From: Spirochaetia bacterium
Lineage (GTDB): Bacteria > Spirochaetota > Leptospiria > Leptospirales > Leptonemataceae
Length of the DNA stretch: 39,845 nt
Direction of reading: 5' to 3'
NCBI GenBank assembly: GCA_021413825.1
Contig: JAIOPQ010000038.1
Location: forward strand, 1 to 39,845
Positions within the stretch are counted from its first letter, which is position 1; each line of letters opens with the position of its first letter. Positions 25,871 through 34,363 of this stretch are shown here, piece after piece. Below the pieces are notes generated by a model. That model did no database searches, was not told the DNA's origin, and saw only the letters and a program-made list of their open reading frames with translations. The position numbers and the translations under genes are program-made.

Positions 25871-26356
25871 TTAGCGACTAACCGGATTACGCGCTGCCGC
25901 CGTTAGGTCTATCAGGAGCTTTTCAACTTCAGAAAATGCATTGGGCGCCGATTCATACGCTGGATTACTTCTATATAAAACCTGTTTGGTTTCACCATTG
26001 ATGCACGCTTCGATTCGATAGGGATAAAACCTCTGGCCCTCAGGCGCACCGTAGGCTGCGCTGAGTTTCATAAACCCATTGTTCTGGATGGTTCGCGTGA
26101 GCCTGCCAAGTTGTTCTGGCGTCAGTAAGCCTTGCATTGTAGTTGCCTTTGTCCCGGAAGGAATGGCGCTTACCGGATTTGCAAACTCCTGTTCGATTCG
26201 AGTTACAAGGAGCGCGGAACCCTCGATATTAATTCTGAGAGTAGATGAATTGTAAGTCAAACTAAGTCGATTAGCCTGCATGGCTTCAGGTTTCTGAGAA
26301 ATACAGGCCCCAGTTAAAGAAGCCAATGTCGCAATAGTTAAAATAAGCAATCGCAT
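25871..26356 (-). CDS. Unknown lipoprotein
   Basis: A 161-residue protein with a lipoprotein signal peptide: MRLLILTIATLASLTGAC, with the lipid-modified Cys at 18. The rest is a small alpha/beta domain without recognisable motifs. I do not recognise the family. It sits between the Rossmann-fold gene and the SnoaL-like gene on the same strand, with short gaps (24 and 46 bases). Confidence 0.65.
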   Translation of the reverse strand: MRLLILTIATLASLTGACISQKPEAMQANRLSLTYNSSTLRINIEGSALLVTRIEQEFANPVSAIPSGTKATTMQGLLTPEQLGRLTRTIQNNGFMKLSAAYGAPEGQRFYPYRIEACINGETKQVLYRSNPAYESAPNAFSEVEKLLIDLTAAARNPVSR

Positions 26357-26380
26357 GCAGTATCCTTCTCAATCTTTAAT

Positions 26381-27199
26381 TCACAGAAGCTTGAAATCCT
26401 GTGGCAGTGCGGGCATCGCGCTGTCAGTCCAATTCCAGTCTCCAATCACATTTATGATTGGCGCTTTCTCTCCGGACAGCGCTACTAGAATGGCTCGCTT
26501 CAGATCAGTTTCATTCGTCTGCCTATGAGGTTCAGAGAATCTAGTTCCAAACGTACGGCGCTCAGATTCACAAGCAAAGTCAAAAAAGAAATCGCCAAAC
26601 TTCTTTCCTGATTCCTTCCATGCTTCCCCTAGCTTCCGAATTGGCTCATGCCTGGTATCCCGGACTGCACGCTGGAGCAACAGTCCAATCCCGCGCGTTG
26701 CGGTACTTCTGAATGTTCCGGCACGGATCATTTTAAACTGATCAGGCTGGGCGATTGCAATTCTCTCCTGTGCGATTTTAACGTACGCCATTGACCCATA
26801 AGCGGCGAGCGTATGTGGAAGCCAGAAGAAAGCAGTAAAACCAACGGTCAGTCCTGGACGCAGTGCATCGTGCAGTGCAATCATGGGATCGTAGGAGAAC
26901 TTCAAAGCAGTTGCAACGTCTGCCTGGGGCGTTTCTGAAATTGGATATCCAAGAGGACCAAACGCCGGAGTAAAAAATAAGACCTCGGGCGAACCTACAA
27001 CATTTGAAACCACTTTTTTCCAGCTATCGGTTTGGTTTAGATCAACGCCGTGAATTGTTTTGTCAGCACCGGAAACATCTTTGTCCGCAGAGGAAGTTGC
27101 GACAATCGTCTTGCCCGGAGCAATTTCTTTCACAGCAGCAATTGCTGCCTGCCCGGCCACACTTGACCCGCCGATTACTAAGTAGTACGCATTACCCAT
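26381..27199 (-). CDS. Rossmann-fold (SDR-like) NAD(P)-binding protein
   Basis: A 272-residue protein. The N-terminal strand-loop-helix YYLVIGGSSVAGQAAIAAVK has a glycine-rich turn (residues 10-16) like those of short-chain dehydrogenases, and the next strand places VATSSADKDV where a cofactor-binding loop would be. The catalytic YxxxK is not canonical: the candidate region reads YGSMAYVKIAQE (about 134-145), so Tyr and Lys lie at different spacing. It may be a reductase with divergent chemistry or a binding protein. Divergent from the LpxC-like gene across 81 bases. Confidence 0.6.
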   Translation of the reverse strand: MGNAYYLVIGGSSVAGQAAIAAVKEIAPGKTIVATSSADKDVSGADKTIHGVDLNQTDSWKKVVSNVVGSPEVLFFTPAFGPLGYPISETPQADVATALKFSYDPMIALHDALRPGLTVGFTAFFWLPHTLAAYGSMAYVKIAQERIAIAQPDQFKMIRAGTFRSTATRGIGLLLQRAVRDTRHEPIRKLGEAWKESGKKFGDFFFDFACESERRTFGTRFSEPHRQTNETDLKRAILVALSGEKAPIINVIGDWNWTDSAMPALPQDFKLL

Positions 27200-27280
27200 A
27201 GAGCACCGTCATTCTTGGGCCTGATCAAGCAAGGAAAATTCCAGTAGCACTTTCGAACGTGGAAAAAGAAATCGGAAACC

Positions 27281-28249
27281 ATGGACGTTACTTTCGATCA
27301 AGGACGCATTGACGACTTACTGCGGGACCGTCATCCGATCATTCGCCAAATCCCCGATCGACTTCGGAAGAACGTTCCATTCAAACACGGGCATGCGTAT
27401 GGTCTTCTGTCTCCGGTTACAATCAAAGGAACTTCTTCATTTGAAAATAAACCAGTTCGCATTACCCTTTCGCCTACTAATGCTGCGCCAACGTTCGAGC
27501 TGGCATCAACTGGCGAAAGATTCGCGATCGACCCCGCGATTTGCCAAAAAGGGCAGCACAATATTCAGCTTGGATCCATAAAAATCGTGGAACATCCGCT
27601 TTCATTTATGTCTGCCTTTGGTCTTCGCTGCGACATCAGTCTCGACCAACCCAGCTTTCCAACATTCGACTACTGCAACCTTCCCTATCTCGAAGCAGTT
27701 GAGAATAAAATTGTAGATATTGGTCCGGAACGGTCCTTTACTATCAAATCGCCAGCATGCCTCCTATTTGGAAACGGATACTGCGTCCTTGAACCAGACC
27801 AGGGAGTGAACAAGCTTCAAATTGATCACCAGGTAAGTTATCCGGGCAAATCAGTCTCAACGATTAGGATTGGAACGCAACTCACTCCGGACATTTATGC
27901 ATTTCTCTGCGCGGCACGAACGCCTTCGTTTAGGCCGCGGGCGGAGAATCAGAAAAACTACGAGCTGGTTAAATCGGGTGCCCTGAAAGAATATCCAGTG
28001 ACCACGGAGAACGTTCTATTTGTAGATGAAGAAGAGTTTTACAATCCCAGGGCAGAATTCTCGGAAGATGGTTTCAACTATGAATTCATCATGCACGAAA
28101 TCATAGACATTATTGCCTGGTTGCGTTTTCTAGAAATTGCGCATAACGGTAGATTCGTGGGGAAGATGACTACGTTTCTTTTTGATCATCATGCTCAGAT
28201 TGACGCAGCAATCTGGGCATGCGACCATCCGTCCCTCTGGGTCGTATAA
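27281..28249 (+). CDS. Divergent LpxC-like protein (UDP-3-O-acyl-GlcNAc deacetylase family)
   Basis: Both LpxC halves can be traced in 322 residues, after an extra N-terminal region of about 45. The first half has VTIKGTSSFENKPVRITLSP, matching the opening GxHSGxxV block, and IVEHPLS, the conserved Glu104-His105. The second has FLCAARTPSF for the ARTF block, NVLFVD, and MHEIIDIIAWL, equivalent to HKxxDxxGDL, with DHH (302-304) for the last histidine. Zinc ligands His105, His272 and Asp276 are kept, but the lysine of the motif is Glu273 and its Asp is Trp280. True LpxC removes an acetyl group in lipid A synthesis; this one may act on another substrate or be inactive. Its last 80 bases overlap the 3' end of dinB. 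Confidence 0.75.
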   Translation: MDVTFDQGRIDDLLRDRHPIIRQIPDRLRKNVPFKHGHAYGLLSPVTIKGTSSFENKPVRITLSPTNAAPTFELASTGERFAIDPAICQKGQHNIQLGSIKIVEHPLSFMSAFGLRCDISLDQPSFPTFDYCNLPYLEAVENKIVDIGPERSFTIKSPACLLFGNGYCVLEPDQGVNKLQIDHQVSYPGKSVSTIRIGTQLTPDIYAFLCAARTPSFRPRAENQKNYELVKSGALKEYPVTTENVLFVDEEEFYNPRAEFSEDGFNYEFIMHEIIDIIAWLRFLEIAHNGRFVGKMTTFLFDHHAQIDAAIWACDHPSLWVV

Positions 28250-29489
28250 CTGCGCGCTTCACCTTTCCCTTGAATTTCTCGCCCATAGCAAAAATCAGGC
28301 GGTCCACTGCCTCATTCGGCGCAGCGTTCCCTGGCTGCCCTTTCTCTTCCCGTGTCTGGCCTTCGCTAGTTTCGACTACTCCTTTGCCCTTAGACTTCTG
28401 GTTCGATTCCACTGAAGCAAACAAATCCATTTGTGGCTCCGCATCGTCCTCCGCAAACTCGGTAACACCAACCCCGATTAGCCGCACGGCCTTTCCTTTT
28501 CTATCGAATCGTTCGAGCTGATCCCATGCGAACTCCCGCAAAGTGTGCATATCAAATACAGGACTGGGCAGTGTATGACTCCGAGTAAACGTTTCAAACC
28601 CCGTCAGGCGAATCTTGAACTGCAAAGTTCTCCCCTTCAGGTTCTCTCTCAGCATTTTCTGTGAAAGGCTCTCGCAGATACCAGTCAGCACATCGCGCAA
28701 AAACTTGAGATCGTCTGTGTCCGATTCAAAGGTTGTCTCTTCGCTGATTGATTTTCTCTGCCATCCTGGCGCTACCGGTCTTGGATCAATTGCATTGGCA
28801 AGTTCATAAATATGAGCTCCCCATCGCCCGAGCAATCGCTCCAGATCTTCCTTTGGAGTCTTTGCAACATCGCGCACAAAATTGTATCCAAGTTGTTTAA
28901 GCCGCGCTGCAGTCTTGGGCCCAACACCCCAGAGTCTCTCGACAGGCAAGGGTGCAAGAAAATCCTTTTCTCCCCCGGGAGGAACTACGGTTAGCCCGTC
29001 TGGCTTATTGTAATCCGACGCAATCTTTGCAACGCTCTTGCAACCAGCAATCCCGGCACTTGCAGTAAGCCCCGTTCGCTCACGAACCCTGGCCTTGATT
29101 TTCTTACCGAGTTGAATTGCGGGCCCAAAAAGACCTTCTGTTCCAGTGCAATCGAGGAATGCTTCGTCGATGCTTACGCCTTCTACAAGCGGAGAAAACT
29201 CAGAAAGCGTTTCCATTACAATACCGGACAATTCCGAATAACGTTTATGCCTGCCTGGAACAAAAATACCTTCAGGACAAAGTCTATACGCCTGCGAAAC
29301 CGGCATAGCGGATCGCACACCGAACTTTCGCGCTTCGTAACTGCAAGTCGAAACTACACCGCGACCGTTACCGCTCTTTGGATCAGCTCCCACGATCACG
29401 GGCTTACCGCGCAACTCTGGCGCATCGAGCTGTTCGATGGACGCGTAAAATGCGTCCATGTCCACATGAACAATTGTGCGAATACCCAA
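28170..29489 (-). CDS. dinB: DNA polymerase IV (Y-family)
   Basis: A 439-residue Y-family polymerase. HVDMDAFYASIE holds the metal-binding Asp10 with Tyr15 at the steric-gate position, and SIDEAFLD holds Asp108/Glu109. The thumb helix-hairpin-helix LWGVGPKTAARL is at about 186-197. QMDLF (353-357) is a beta-clamp binding motif. An 80-residue tail after it is charged and linker-like, then ends with VDRLIFAMGEKFKG and a basic stretch. It performs translesion synthesis. The start is 203 bases from the opposing gene, in a region holding a nine-base inverted repeat that might be an operator; no classical SOS box was recognised. The 3' end overlaps the LpxC-like gene. Confidence 0.94.
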   Translation of the reverse strand: MGIRTIVHVDMDAFYASIEQLDAPELRGKPVIVGADPKSGNGRGVVSTCSYEARKFGVRSAMPVSQAYRLCPEGIFVPGRHKRYSELSGIVMETLSEFSPLVEGVSIDEAFLDCTGTEGLFGPAIQLGKKIKARVRERTGLTASAGIAGCKSVAKIASDYNKPDGLTVVPPGGEKDFLAPLPVERLWGVGPKTAARLKQLGYNFVRDVAKTPKEDLERLLGRWGAHIYELANAIDPRPVAPGWQRKSISEETTFESDTDDLKFLRDVLTGICESLSQKMLRENLKGRTLQFKIRLTGFETFTRSHTLPSPVFDMHTLREFAWDQLERFDRKGKAVRLIGVGVTEFAEDDAEPQMDLFASVESNQKSKGKGVVETSEGQTREEKGQPGNAAPNEAVDRLIFAMGEKFKGKVKRAVIRPRGTDGRMPRLLRQSEHDDQKET

Positions 29490-29530
29490 GTCTCACGTTC
29501 CCACAGTAGAGGATTTGATTCAAGCACTTC

Positions 29531-29557
29531 CTGGCAATCATCCCGATAGATTGCCAG
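29531..29557. promoter_or_regulatory. Inverted repeat upstream of dinB, candidate operator
   Basis: CTGGCAATC and GATTGCCAG are perfect nine-base arms around a nine-base spacer, 42-68 bases upstream of the dinB start and 135-160 bases upstream of the opposing gene. It lacks a following T-run, so an operator fits better than a terminator. No regulator can be named. Confidence 0.4.
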
Positions 29558-29680
29558 AGCAGAATTTCTGAAACGGTGATTTTGAAAATTGCGAAACAGA
29601 CGCCGGAGGTATGGTTTTTGCTGCATTTATTTCCAGAAATACTATTGATCAAAACTGGATTTCGTGCGATCTAAGAACAA

Positions 29681-29685
29681 AGGAG
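29681..29685 (+). promoter_or_regulatory. Ribosome site deciding the start at 29692
   Basis: AGGAG (within AAAGGAG) six bases before ATG 29692; the earlier in-frame ATG at 29611 lacks such a site. Confidence 0.6.
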
Positions 29686-29691
29686 CGTGCT

Positions 29692-30336
29692 ATGGAAAGA
29701 GATTGGGCGCAAACGTTTCGATTTCATGTACTTGCCTTCGAGCATGTCCTGGGAGAGAACAAACACATTCGTGTTCCTGGCGAAAAAACAGTCTATTTGG
29801 CCGGAATGGTAGCAAGACAAACGGACGAAGTATATCGTAAACAAATCACAAACATGCTCGTGAATGATCCATCCGAGATCGATCTGGCCGTGCGCATGCA
29901 CGACCCATACATAGGACAAAATGCTCCCATAGTGACCCTGTCGCGAATCAATGCAGAGCATATCACTATCAGACTTGCAGTTTGTGAACGCACTGCATTT
30001 CCATTTGAAACCAGATTTCCAATTCGCCTGTTCGGTCTGGCCTCACAATATTCTTATCTCGCGGGTAACCGCACAATGGGTGATATTTTTCATTTCCTGC
30101 GAAATCACTACAGCCTGGTGCTCGAACTATTGCGCGGTTATCTGGATTATGTTCAGAAGAACGCTGAAGCAATGGAAGAAGCCAGCAAGTTTATGTGGGA
30201 TCGGTTTGGTTCAGAAAAGAATGAGCGAAACACAAAGAAAGACACATGGGAAAAGCAGGGAATAGATTTGAAGCGAATCCCTCAGATTTCGCCTTCAGAG
30301 CTAAACGGAATGATCAATTTCACTTCAAAGAATTAA
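29692..30336 (+). CDS. Unknown cytoplasmic protein
   Basis: A 214-residue protein from ATG 29692, which has a strong ribosome site. There is no signal peptide or membrane segment. The first 120 residues alternate strands with conserved-looking turns (VPGEKTVYLAGMVA), and the second half is helical, with a charged tail (EKNERNTKKDTWEKQG). No domain is recognised. It stands alone: diverging from dinB and converging with purB, with a palindromic repeat in the gap after its stop. Function unknown. Confidence 0.65.
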   Translation: MERDWAQTFRFHVLAFEHVLGENKHIRVPGEKTVYLAGMVARQTDEVYRKQITNMLVNDPSEIDLAVRMHDPYIGQNAPIVTLSRINAEHITIRLAVCERTAFPFETRFPIRLFGLASQYSYLAGNRTMGDIFHFLRNHYSLVLELLRGYLDYVQKNAEAMEEASKFMWDRFGSEKNERNTKKDTWEKQGIDLKRIPQISPSELNGMINFTSKN

Positions 30337-30367
30337 TCCACCGCGACTAAGAAATTGTCCGGATGCA

Positions 30368-30419
30368 GATCCGCAGATGGTTGGTTCCGTTTGCACTTAT
30401 CCGCGGTCATCTGCGGATC
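30368..30419. repeat. Palindromic intergenic repeat, copy 1
   Basis: GATCCGCAGATG (30368-30379) and CATCTGCGGATC (30408-30419) are perfect 12-base inverted arms around 28 bases. The element lies between converging genes. It shares CCGCAGATGG and a 13-of-15 match (30400-30414) with the element at 38152-38242, in the same order, so the two are copies of one repeat family. The folded form could also act as a transcription barrier for both genes. Confidence 0.7.
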
Positions 30420-30440
30420 AATCTCGGTTTGCAGTCTCGC

Positions 30441-31727
30441 TTAACCCAGGCCAAGGCGTTTATAGATGAAGTCGACGTTTCGTAGAAAGTAATCAGGGGA
30501 AAAAACTTCTTCTAGTTTCTCAGCTGAAAGTAGATTAGCCCCTTCAATTTCCGCACGAAGCGTTTTACCTGGATCCGCCCAGACACGCATGCTCGCCGAT
30601 TGAACCATAGTGTAGGCTTCCTCCCTCTGTTTTCCTGAATCGACGAGCGCAAGTAGAAGACGCTGAGAAAAAATCAGGCCACGCGTAGTCTCCAAATCAC
30701 GCGCCATTGCTTCCGGATATACATGAAGGTTTTTCAATACAAAGAGCATCTTGCTCAGAATATATTCAAGGCCGATGGTGCTATCAGGAATGATTACTCG
30801 TTCTGCGGATGAATGCGAAATGTCGCGCTCATGCCAGAGCGGCTGGTTTCTATATGCTGCTTGCACATTTGCCTGAATGACCCGAGCAAGTCCGCAAATT
30901 CGTTCACAAAGGACCGGATTTCTTTTATGAGGCATTGCGGATGACCCTTTCTGACCTTCTTTGAACGGCTCTTCGAGCTCCCGCGTCTCTGTCTTTTGCA
31001 GCAGGCGAATTTCCTGTGCCATGCGATCCAGGCTTCCAGCAATTACTCCCAGTACTGACATAAAATATGCATGCCTGTCGCGATTGATTACTTGAGTTGA
31101 AATTGGATCTGGCTTCAGTCCAAGATCGCGCAAAACATCTTCTTCAATTTCAGGTTCGTTTGAGGAAAATGTTCCGACTGCACCTGACATTTTTCCAACA
31201 CAGATCTCTTCGCGGGCCAATTTTAGTCGATTCAGGTTACGACGCATTTCTTCCATGAACAATGCAAACTTAAGACCAAGTGTAGTCGGCTCGGCATGAA
31301 TTCCGTGAGTTCTCCCGATCATGACCTGGCGTCTGTGCTTGATTGCAAGCTCGCGCGTAACATCTACCACTTCGCTAACGCGTGCGATGATGATATCTGT
31401 TGCTTCAACCATCTGCAGGCAGAGAGTAGTATCTCCCAGGTCAGAACTGGTCATTCCATAGTGCAAATGCCTACCAGCCGGACCAATGTTATCTTTTACA
31501 TTTGTCAGAAATGCAATGACATCATGTTGAACTACTTCTTCAATTTCAAGAATCTTGTCCGTTTGAAATGCGGCTTTTGCTTGAATCTCTTTCCAATCAG
31601 AATCCGGAACAGCACCGCGCGCATGAAGTGCTCGTGTAACTGCCAGCTCAACTTTCAGCCAGAGTCTGTATTTATTTTCCAGGTCCCAGATTTTTGAGAT
31701 TTCCGGATTTGAATAACGATCTATCAT
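30441..31727 (-). CDS. purB: Adenylosuccinate lyase
   Basis: A 428-residue member of the fumarase/aspartase superfamily. The signature GSSAMPHKRN (261-270), with the catalytic Ser in its loop, the TSSDLGDT block (93-100) and GRTHGIHAEPT with catalytic His141 are all intact. It cleaves SAICAR and adenylosuccinate, releasing fumarate, in purine synthesis. The start is ATG 31727, two bases after the FMN-reductase stop on the same strand, so the pair is likely co-transcribed. Nothing is unusual about length or motifs. Confidence 0.95.
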   Translation of the reverse strand: MIDRYSNPEISKIWDLENKYRLWLKVELAVTRALHARGAVPDSDWKEIQAKAAFQTDKILEIEEVVQHDVIAFLTNVKDNIGPAGRHLHYGMTSSDLGDTTLCLQMVEATDIIIARVSEVVDVTRELAIKHRRQVMIGRTHGIHAEPTTLGLKFALFMEEMRRNLNRLKLAREEICVGKMSGAVGTFSSNEPEIEEDVLRDLGLKPDPISTQVINRDRHAYFMSVLGVIAGSLDRMAQEIRLLQKTETRELEEPFKEGQKGSSAMPHKRNPVLCERICGLARVIQANVQAAYRNQPLWHERDISHSSAERVIIPDSTIGLEYILSKMLFVLKNLHVYPEAMARDLETTRGLIFSQRLLLALVDSGKQREEAYTMVQSASMRVWADPGKTLRAEIEGANLLSAEKLEEVFSPDYFLRNVDFIYKRLGLG

Positions 31728-31728
31728 A

Positions 31729-32298
31729 TTATTTTCCTTTTATGACTGTTGCAGCCTCGCCTGCGTTCCGATCAGAGAAGGCTATGAAACGTTTCACTTG
31801 ATCCTTTAAAAGACTGAACTGAAAATCATCATTGATTGCAGTTGCATCTTCCGTAAGTTTCTTTCCGATCTGCGGGAACCAAACCCGCTCAGGCAGACAG
31901 TAGGCATTTCTATAATTAAAAACCATTTGCATTTGCTCAACAGCACGAATTCCACCCCAGAGTCCATCTGCAAGTCCCGTAAACGCAACTGCACGATGCT
32001 CAAGGCATTCCGGAAACTTCAGCATATCGATGAAATACTTAAGCGCGCCCGGAAATGAACCATTGTACTCCGGAACAACAATGTGCACGCCGCGACAAAC
32101 AAGAATTCTTTCTTGCAATGCCATGAACGCTTCAGGTTTTTTCTTGTACGATTCAGGCAGGAATATTTCAGGAGGCAGATCAACCAGATCTAGAATCTGC
32201 GCTTCTACACCAGAGTCGATGTAAAGCTGGCGAATGATTCTTGCCAGTTTGATTGTCTTCGAATCGGGGCGATTGGTCCCGGAGACGATCTCGATCAT
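31729..32298 (-). CDS. NADPH-dependent FMN reductase family protein
   Basis: A 189-residue flavodoxin-fold protein. GTNRPDSKT (7-15) is the FMN phosphate loop and VPEYNGSFPGALKYFID (75-91) the second flavin-binding loop, both typical of the FMN_red family (PF03358). It probably transfers hydride from NAD(P)H to FMN and then to quinones, azo compounds or metals. It lies between the uracil-DNA glycosylase gene (39-base gap) and purB (one base apart) in one strand run. Physiological acceptor unknown. Confidence 0.85.
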   Translation of the reverse strand: MIEIVSGTNRPDSKTIKLARIIRQLYIDSGVEAQILDLVDLPPEIFLPESYKKKPEAFMALQERILVCRGVHIVVPEYNGSFPGALKYFIDMLKFPECLEHRAVAFTGLADGLWGGIRAVEQMQMVFNYRNAYCLPERVWFPQIGKKLTEDATAINDDFQFSLLKDQVKRFIAFSDRNAGEAATVIKGK

Positions 32299-32337
32299 AC
32301 GCCAGGGTCGCTGTGCCCTGGTCCTCTGTCGCCTAAT

Positions 32338-32934
32338 TTAAGATTGAGGTGGAATTGGAATGCCGGCACGCTCCATCACTAGCTTAATGTCTTCCCAGAC
32401 GTCGCGGCGCAGCGGACTTTTGTCCCCACCATTTCTAAGGACATAGCTTGGGTGGTATGTTGGCATCACAGGGATGCTCTGAAACTCACCCCATTTACCT
32501 CGCAGCTTTGTAATGCCCTCTTTTGTTCCAAGGATGAATTTTGTTGAAGGTCCGCCAAGGGTTACAATCACACGCGGCGAAATCAGCTTGATCTGATTTA
32601 GTAGAAAAGGCGTGCATGCTTCCACTTCATCTGGCTCGGGTGGACGATCCTTCTTCATTTCCTGGTTCACCGTCGGTCTGCATTTTACAATGTTTGCGAT
32701 ATACACTTCTGAGCGCGGAACTCCCATCCCCTTTTCAATAATACGAGTGAGCAACTCACCTGCCCGACCAACAAAGGGTCTGCCGGTTGCATCTTCTGTG
32801 GCTCCAGGGCCCTCGCCTATGAACATTACTTTTGCATTTGGATTTCCTTCACCAAACACGACCGTTTTGCGCGTGGTTGCAAGCCTGCAGAGCTTGCATG
32901 CCATTGCAGTTGCTTTTAGTTCTTCAATGTTCAT
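32338..32934 (-). CDS. Family 4 uracil-DNA glycosylase (iron-sulfur)
   Basis: Start chosen at ATG 32934 (198 residues), giving MNIEELKATAMACKLC, the normal family opening; it overlaps the S12 hydrolase stop by 11 bases. Four cysteines for the 4Fe-4S cluster are at 13, 16, 85 and 107. Motif I is GEGPGATED (40-48) with the PFVGRAGELL block after it, and motif II is TYHPSYVLR near 159-167. It removes uracil from DNA to start base excision repair. Other in-frame ATGs at 32961 and 32973 extend further into the upstream gene and have no ribosome site. Confidence 0.92.
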   Translation of the reverse strand: MNIEELKATAMACKLCRLATTRKTVVFGEGNPNAKVMFIGEGPGATEDATGRPFVGRAGELLTRIIEKGMGVPRSEVYIANIVKCRPTVNQEMKKDRPPEPDEVEACTPFLLNQIKLISPRVIVTLGGPSTKFILGTKEGITKLRGKWGEFQSIPVMPTYHPSYVLRNGGDKSPLRRDVWEDIKLVMERAGIPIPPQS

Positions 32935-34330
32935 GCTGCGTTTCTCTTTTATAGAAACCATCGTACGCAGCAATGCCGATTAACTTGTTGGTTCCTGGCT
33001 CATGCACAAAATCGTGTGAAAGGGCCATATATCCACCCGTGAAAACATGATTTGTCTGAACAGTCAATGGATACGCCCAGGAATTTTCGCGCTGAAAGTA
33101 TAAAGTTGAATTCTGAAGTGTAACAAATACTTTCTTTCCTGAGACTACCTCAACATATTCGCCGGGGTATTGCTCAAGGGTCTTCTCGTCCGGGGGCGAA
33201 GGCTGATAATAATCGACTGGCATTTCTGCAGAGGCATAGGCGGTTGCAAGATCGCCTAACTTTATTTGCGTGCCCAGCAGCATACTCATTGTATTGTCAT
33301 CATACGAGGGAGGATCGCCCAGATATAGAACTGCGGTGCGATAGCGCGGAAAAACCTGTAACCAGGCTGCAATGTAGTCTGCTCCACCAATATGAAAGAA
33401 CGTTATGATTCCCTGGGGTCCGCGCTTAACGCGCCAGCCAAGTCCGCAGTACTCAGTGGTTTCTGCAGGTGGATAGTAAACTGGCTGACTGAGCATCTCA
33501 TGAACAGTTGAAGCTTTCAGTATCTGTTTGTCTTTATAGCGCCCGCGGTTTAAGAACATAATCGCAAAGTGCGAAAGATCTTCAATATTAGTCATCACCC
33601 CGGAGGCACCTGTCATCTGCGGCGCCTGGGTTTCTGTCATCTCGAGCGGTTCAAATATCTCTTTGGTTACATATTGAGAAAGAGTCGTGCCACTTCTTCG
33701 GGCCAGCGCTTCACCCAGGATCATGAAGCCCGTGTTGGAGTAACGGTAATGCATGCCGGCCGGAATGACCTGGGGCGGAATCTTGAAGGGCAGGTCCGGA
33801 TTTGAAATGAGGGTTGGATGGAGATACCGCAAATCGGGTAGTCCCGATGTGTGCGAGAGCAAATTTCTGATGGTGACTGGCCTGGAACCAAGTTCTGATC
33901 GCTCTAACCTGAGATCGCCCAGGTAGTCGCTTATGGGGGAGTCCAGTTCCAGCCCCCCTTCTTCCATCATGCGAAGCGTTGCTGTGGCTGTAAAAATCTT
34001 GGTAATCGAGCCCAGGTGATATTTGCGGCCCTGTGTATAGCCGCTGCCATAGGTATAGACCAGCTTATCGCCCTGAACGACTCCGACGGTCATGCCATAG
34101 AACTTACCCCGTGCGCGCCAGTACTCGAGAAATCCCTGTAAACTGGCCTGAGAAGCCTGGATTCTGTTGGGATCCCCCTGGACCAGAGGCTCCTCTGTAT
34201 AGTCGATCTCTGGGGCATGGCAAAACCAGGCCGAAAGGAGTATACTGGCGGCCAATAGGACGAGCAAACTCAGCTTGACCGCGCGTTTAACGCCAAAAAA
34301 CTGCCTTTTTCTAAAAAAAACTGTGCTCAT
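32924..34330 (-). CDS. S12 (class C beta-lactamase-like) serine hydrolase, membrane-anchored
   Basis: A 468-residue protein with an N-terminal hydrophobic anchor (about 18-36; AWFC might allow lipidation at Cys37). Catalytic motifs: SITK (Ser108, Lys111), YSN (Tyr197) and HIGG near residue 340, the S12 triad of class C beta-lactamases and DD-peptidases. The C-terminal ~110 residues form an extra beta domain seen in many esterase/peptidase relatives. Envelope location is likely, with peptidoglycan or ester substrates; resistance should not be assumed. It is paralogous to the head-to-head neighbour, with the catalytic tyrosine at the same residue number. Confidence 0.87.
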   Translation of the reverse strand: MSTVFFRKRQFFGVKRAVKLSLLVLLAASILLSAWFCHAPEIDYTEEPLVQGDPNRIQASQASLQGFLEYWRARGKFYGMTVGVVQGDKLVYTYGSGYTQGRKYHLGSITKIFTATATLRMMEEGGLELDSPISDYLGDLRLERSELGSRPVTIRNLLSHTSGLPDLRYLHPTLISNPDLPFKIPPQVIPAGMHYRYSNTGFMILGEALARRSGTTLSQYVTKEIFEPLEMTETQAPQMTGASGVMTNIEDLSHFAIMFLNRGRYKDKQILKASTVHEMLSQPVYYPPAETTEYCGLGWRVKRGPQGIITFFHIGGADYIAAWLQVFPRYRTAVLYLGDPPSYDDNTMSMLLGTQIKLGDLATAYASAEMPVDYYQPSPPDEKTLEQYPGEYVEVVSGKKVFVTLQNSTLYFQRENSWAYPLTVQTNHVFTGGYMALSHDFVHEPGTNKLIGIAAYDGFYKRETQHEH

Positions 34331-34352
34331 CCGATACTAGAAGGGTCCACAC

Positions 34353-34357
34353 AGAGG
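34353..34357 (+). promoter_or_regulatory. Ribosome site deciding the start at 34364
   Basis: AGAGG six bases before ATG 34364, inside the 33-base space between two divergent genes. An in-frame TTG at 34361 is a poorer choice because it directly precedes the ATG. Confidence 0.45.
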
Positions 34358-34363
34358 TTTTTG

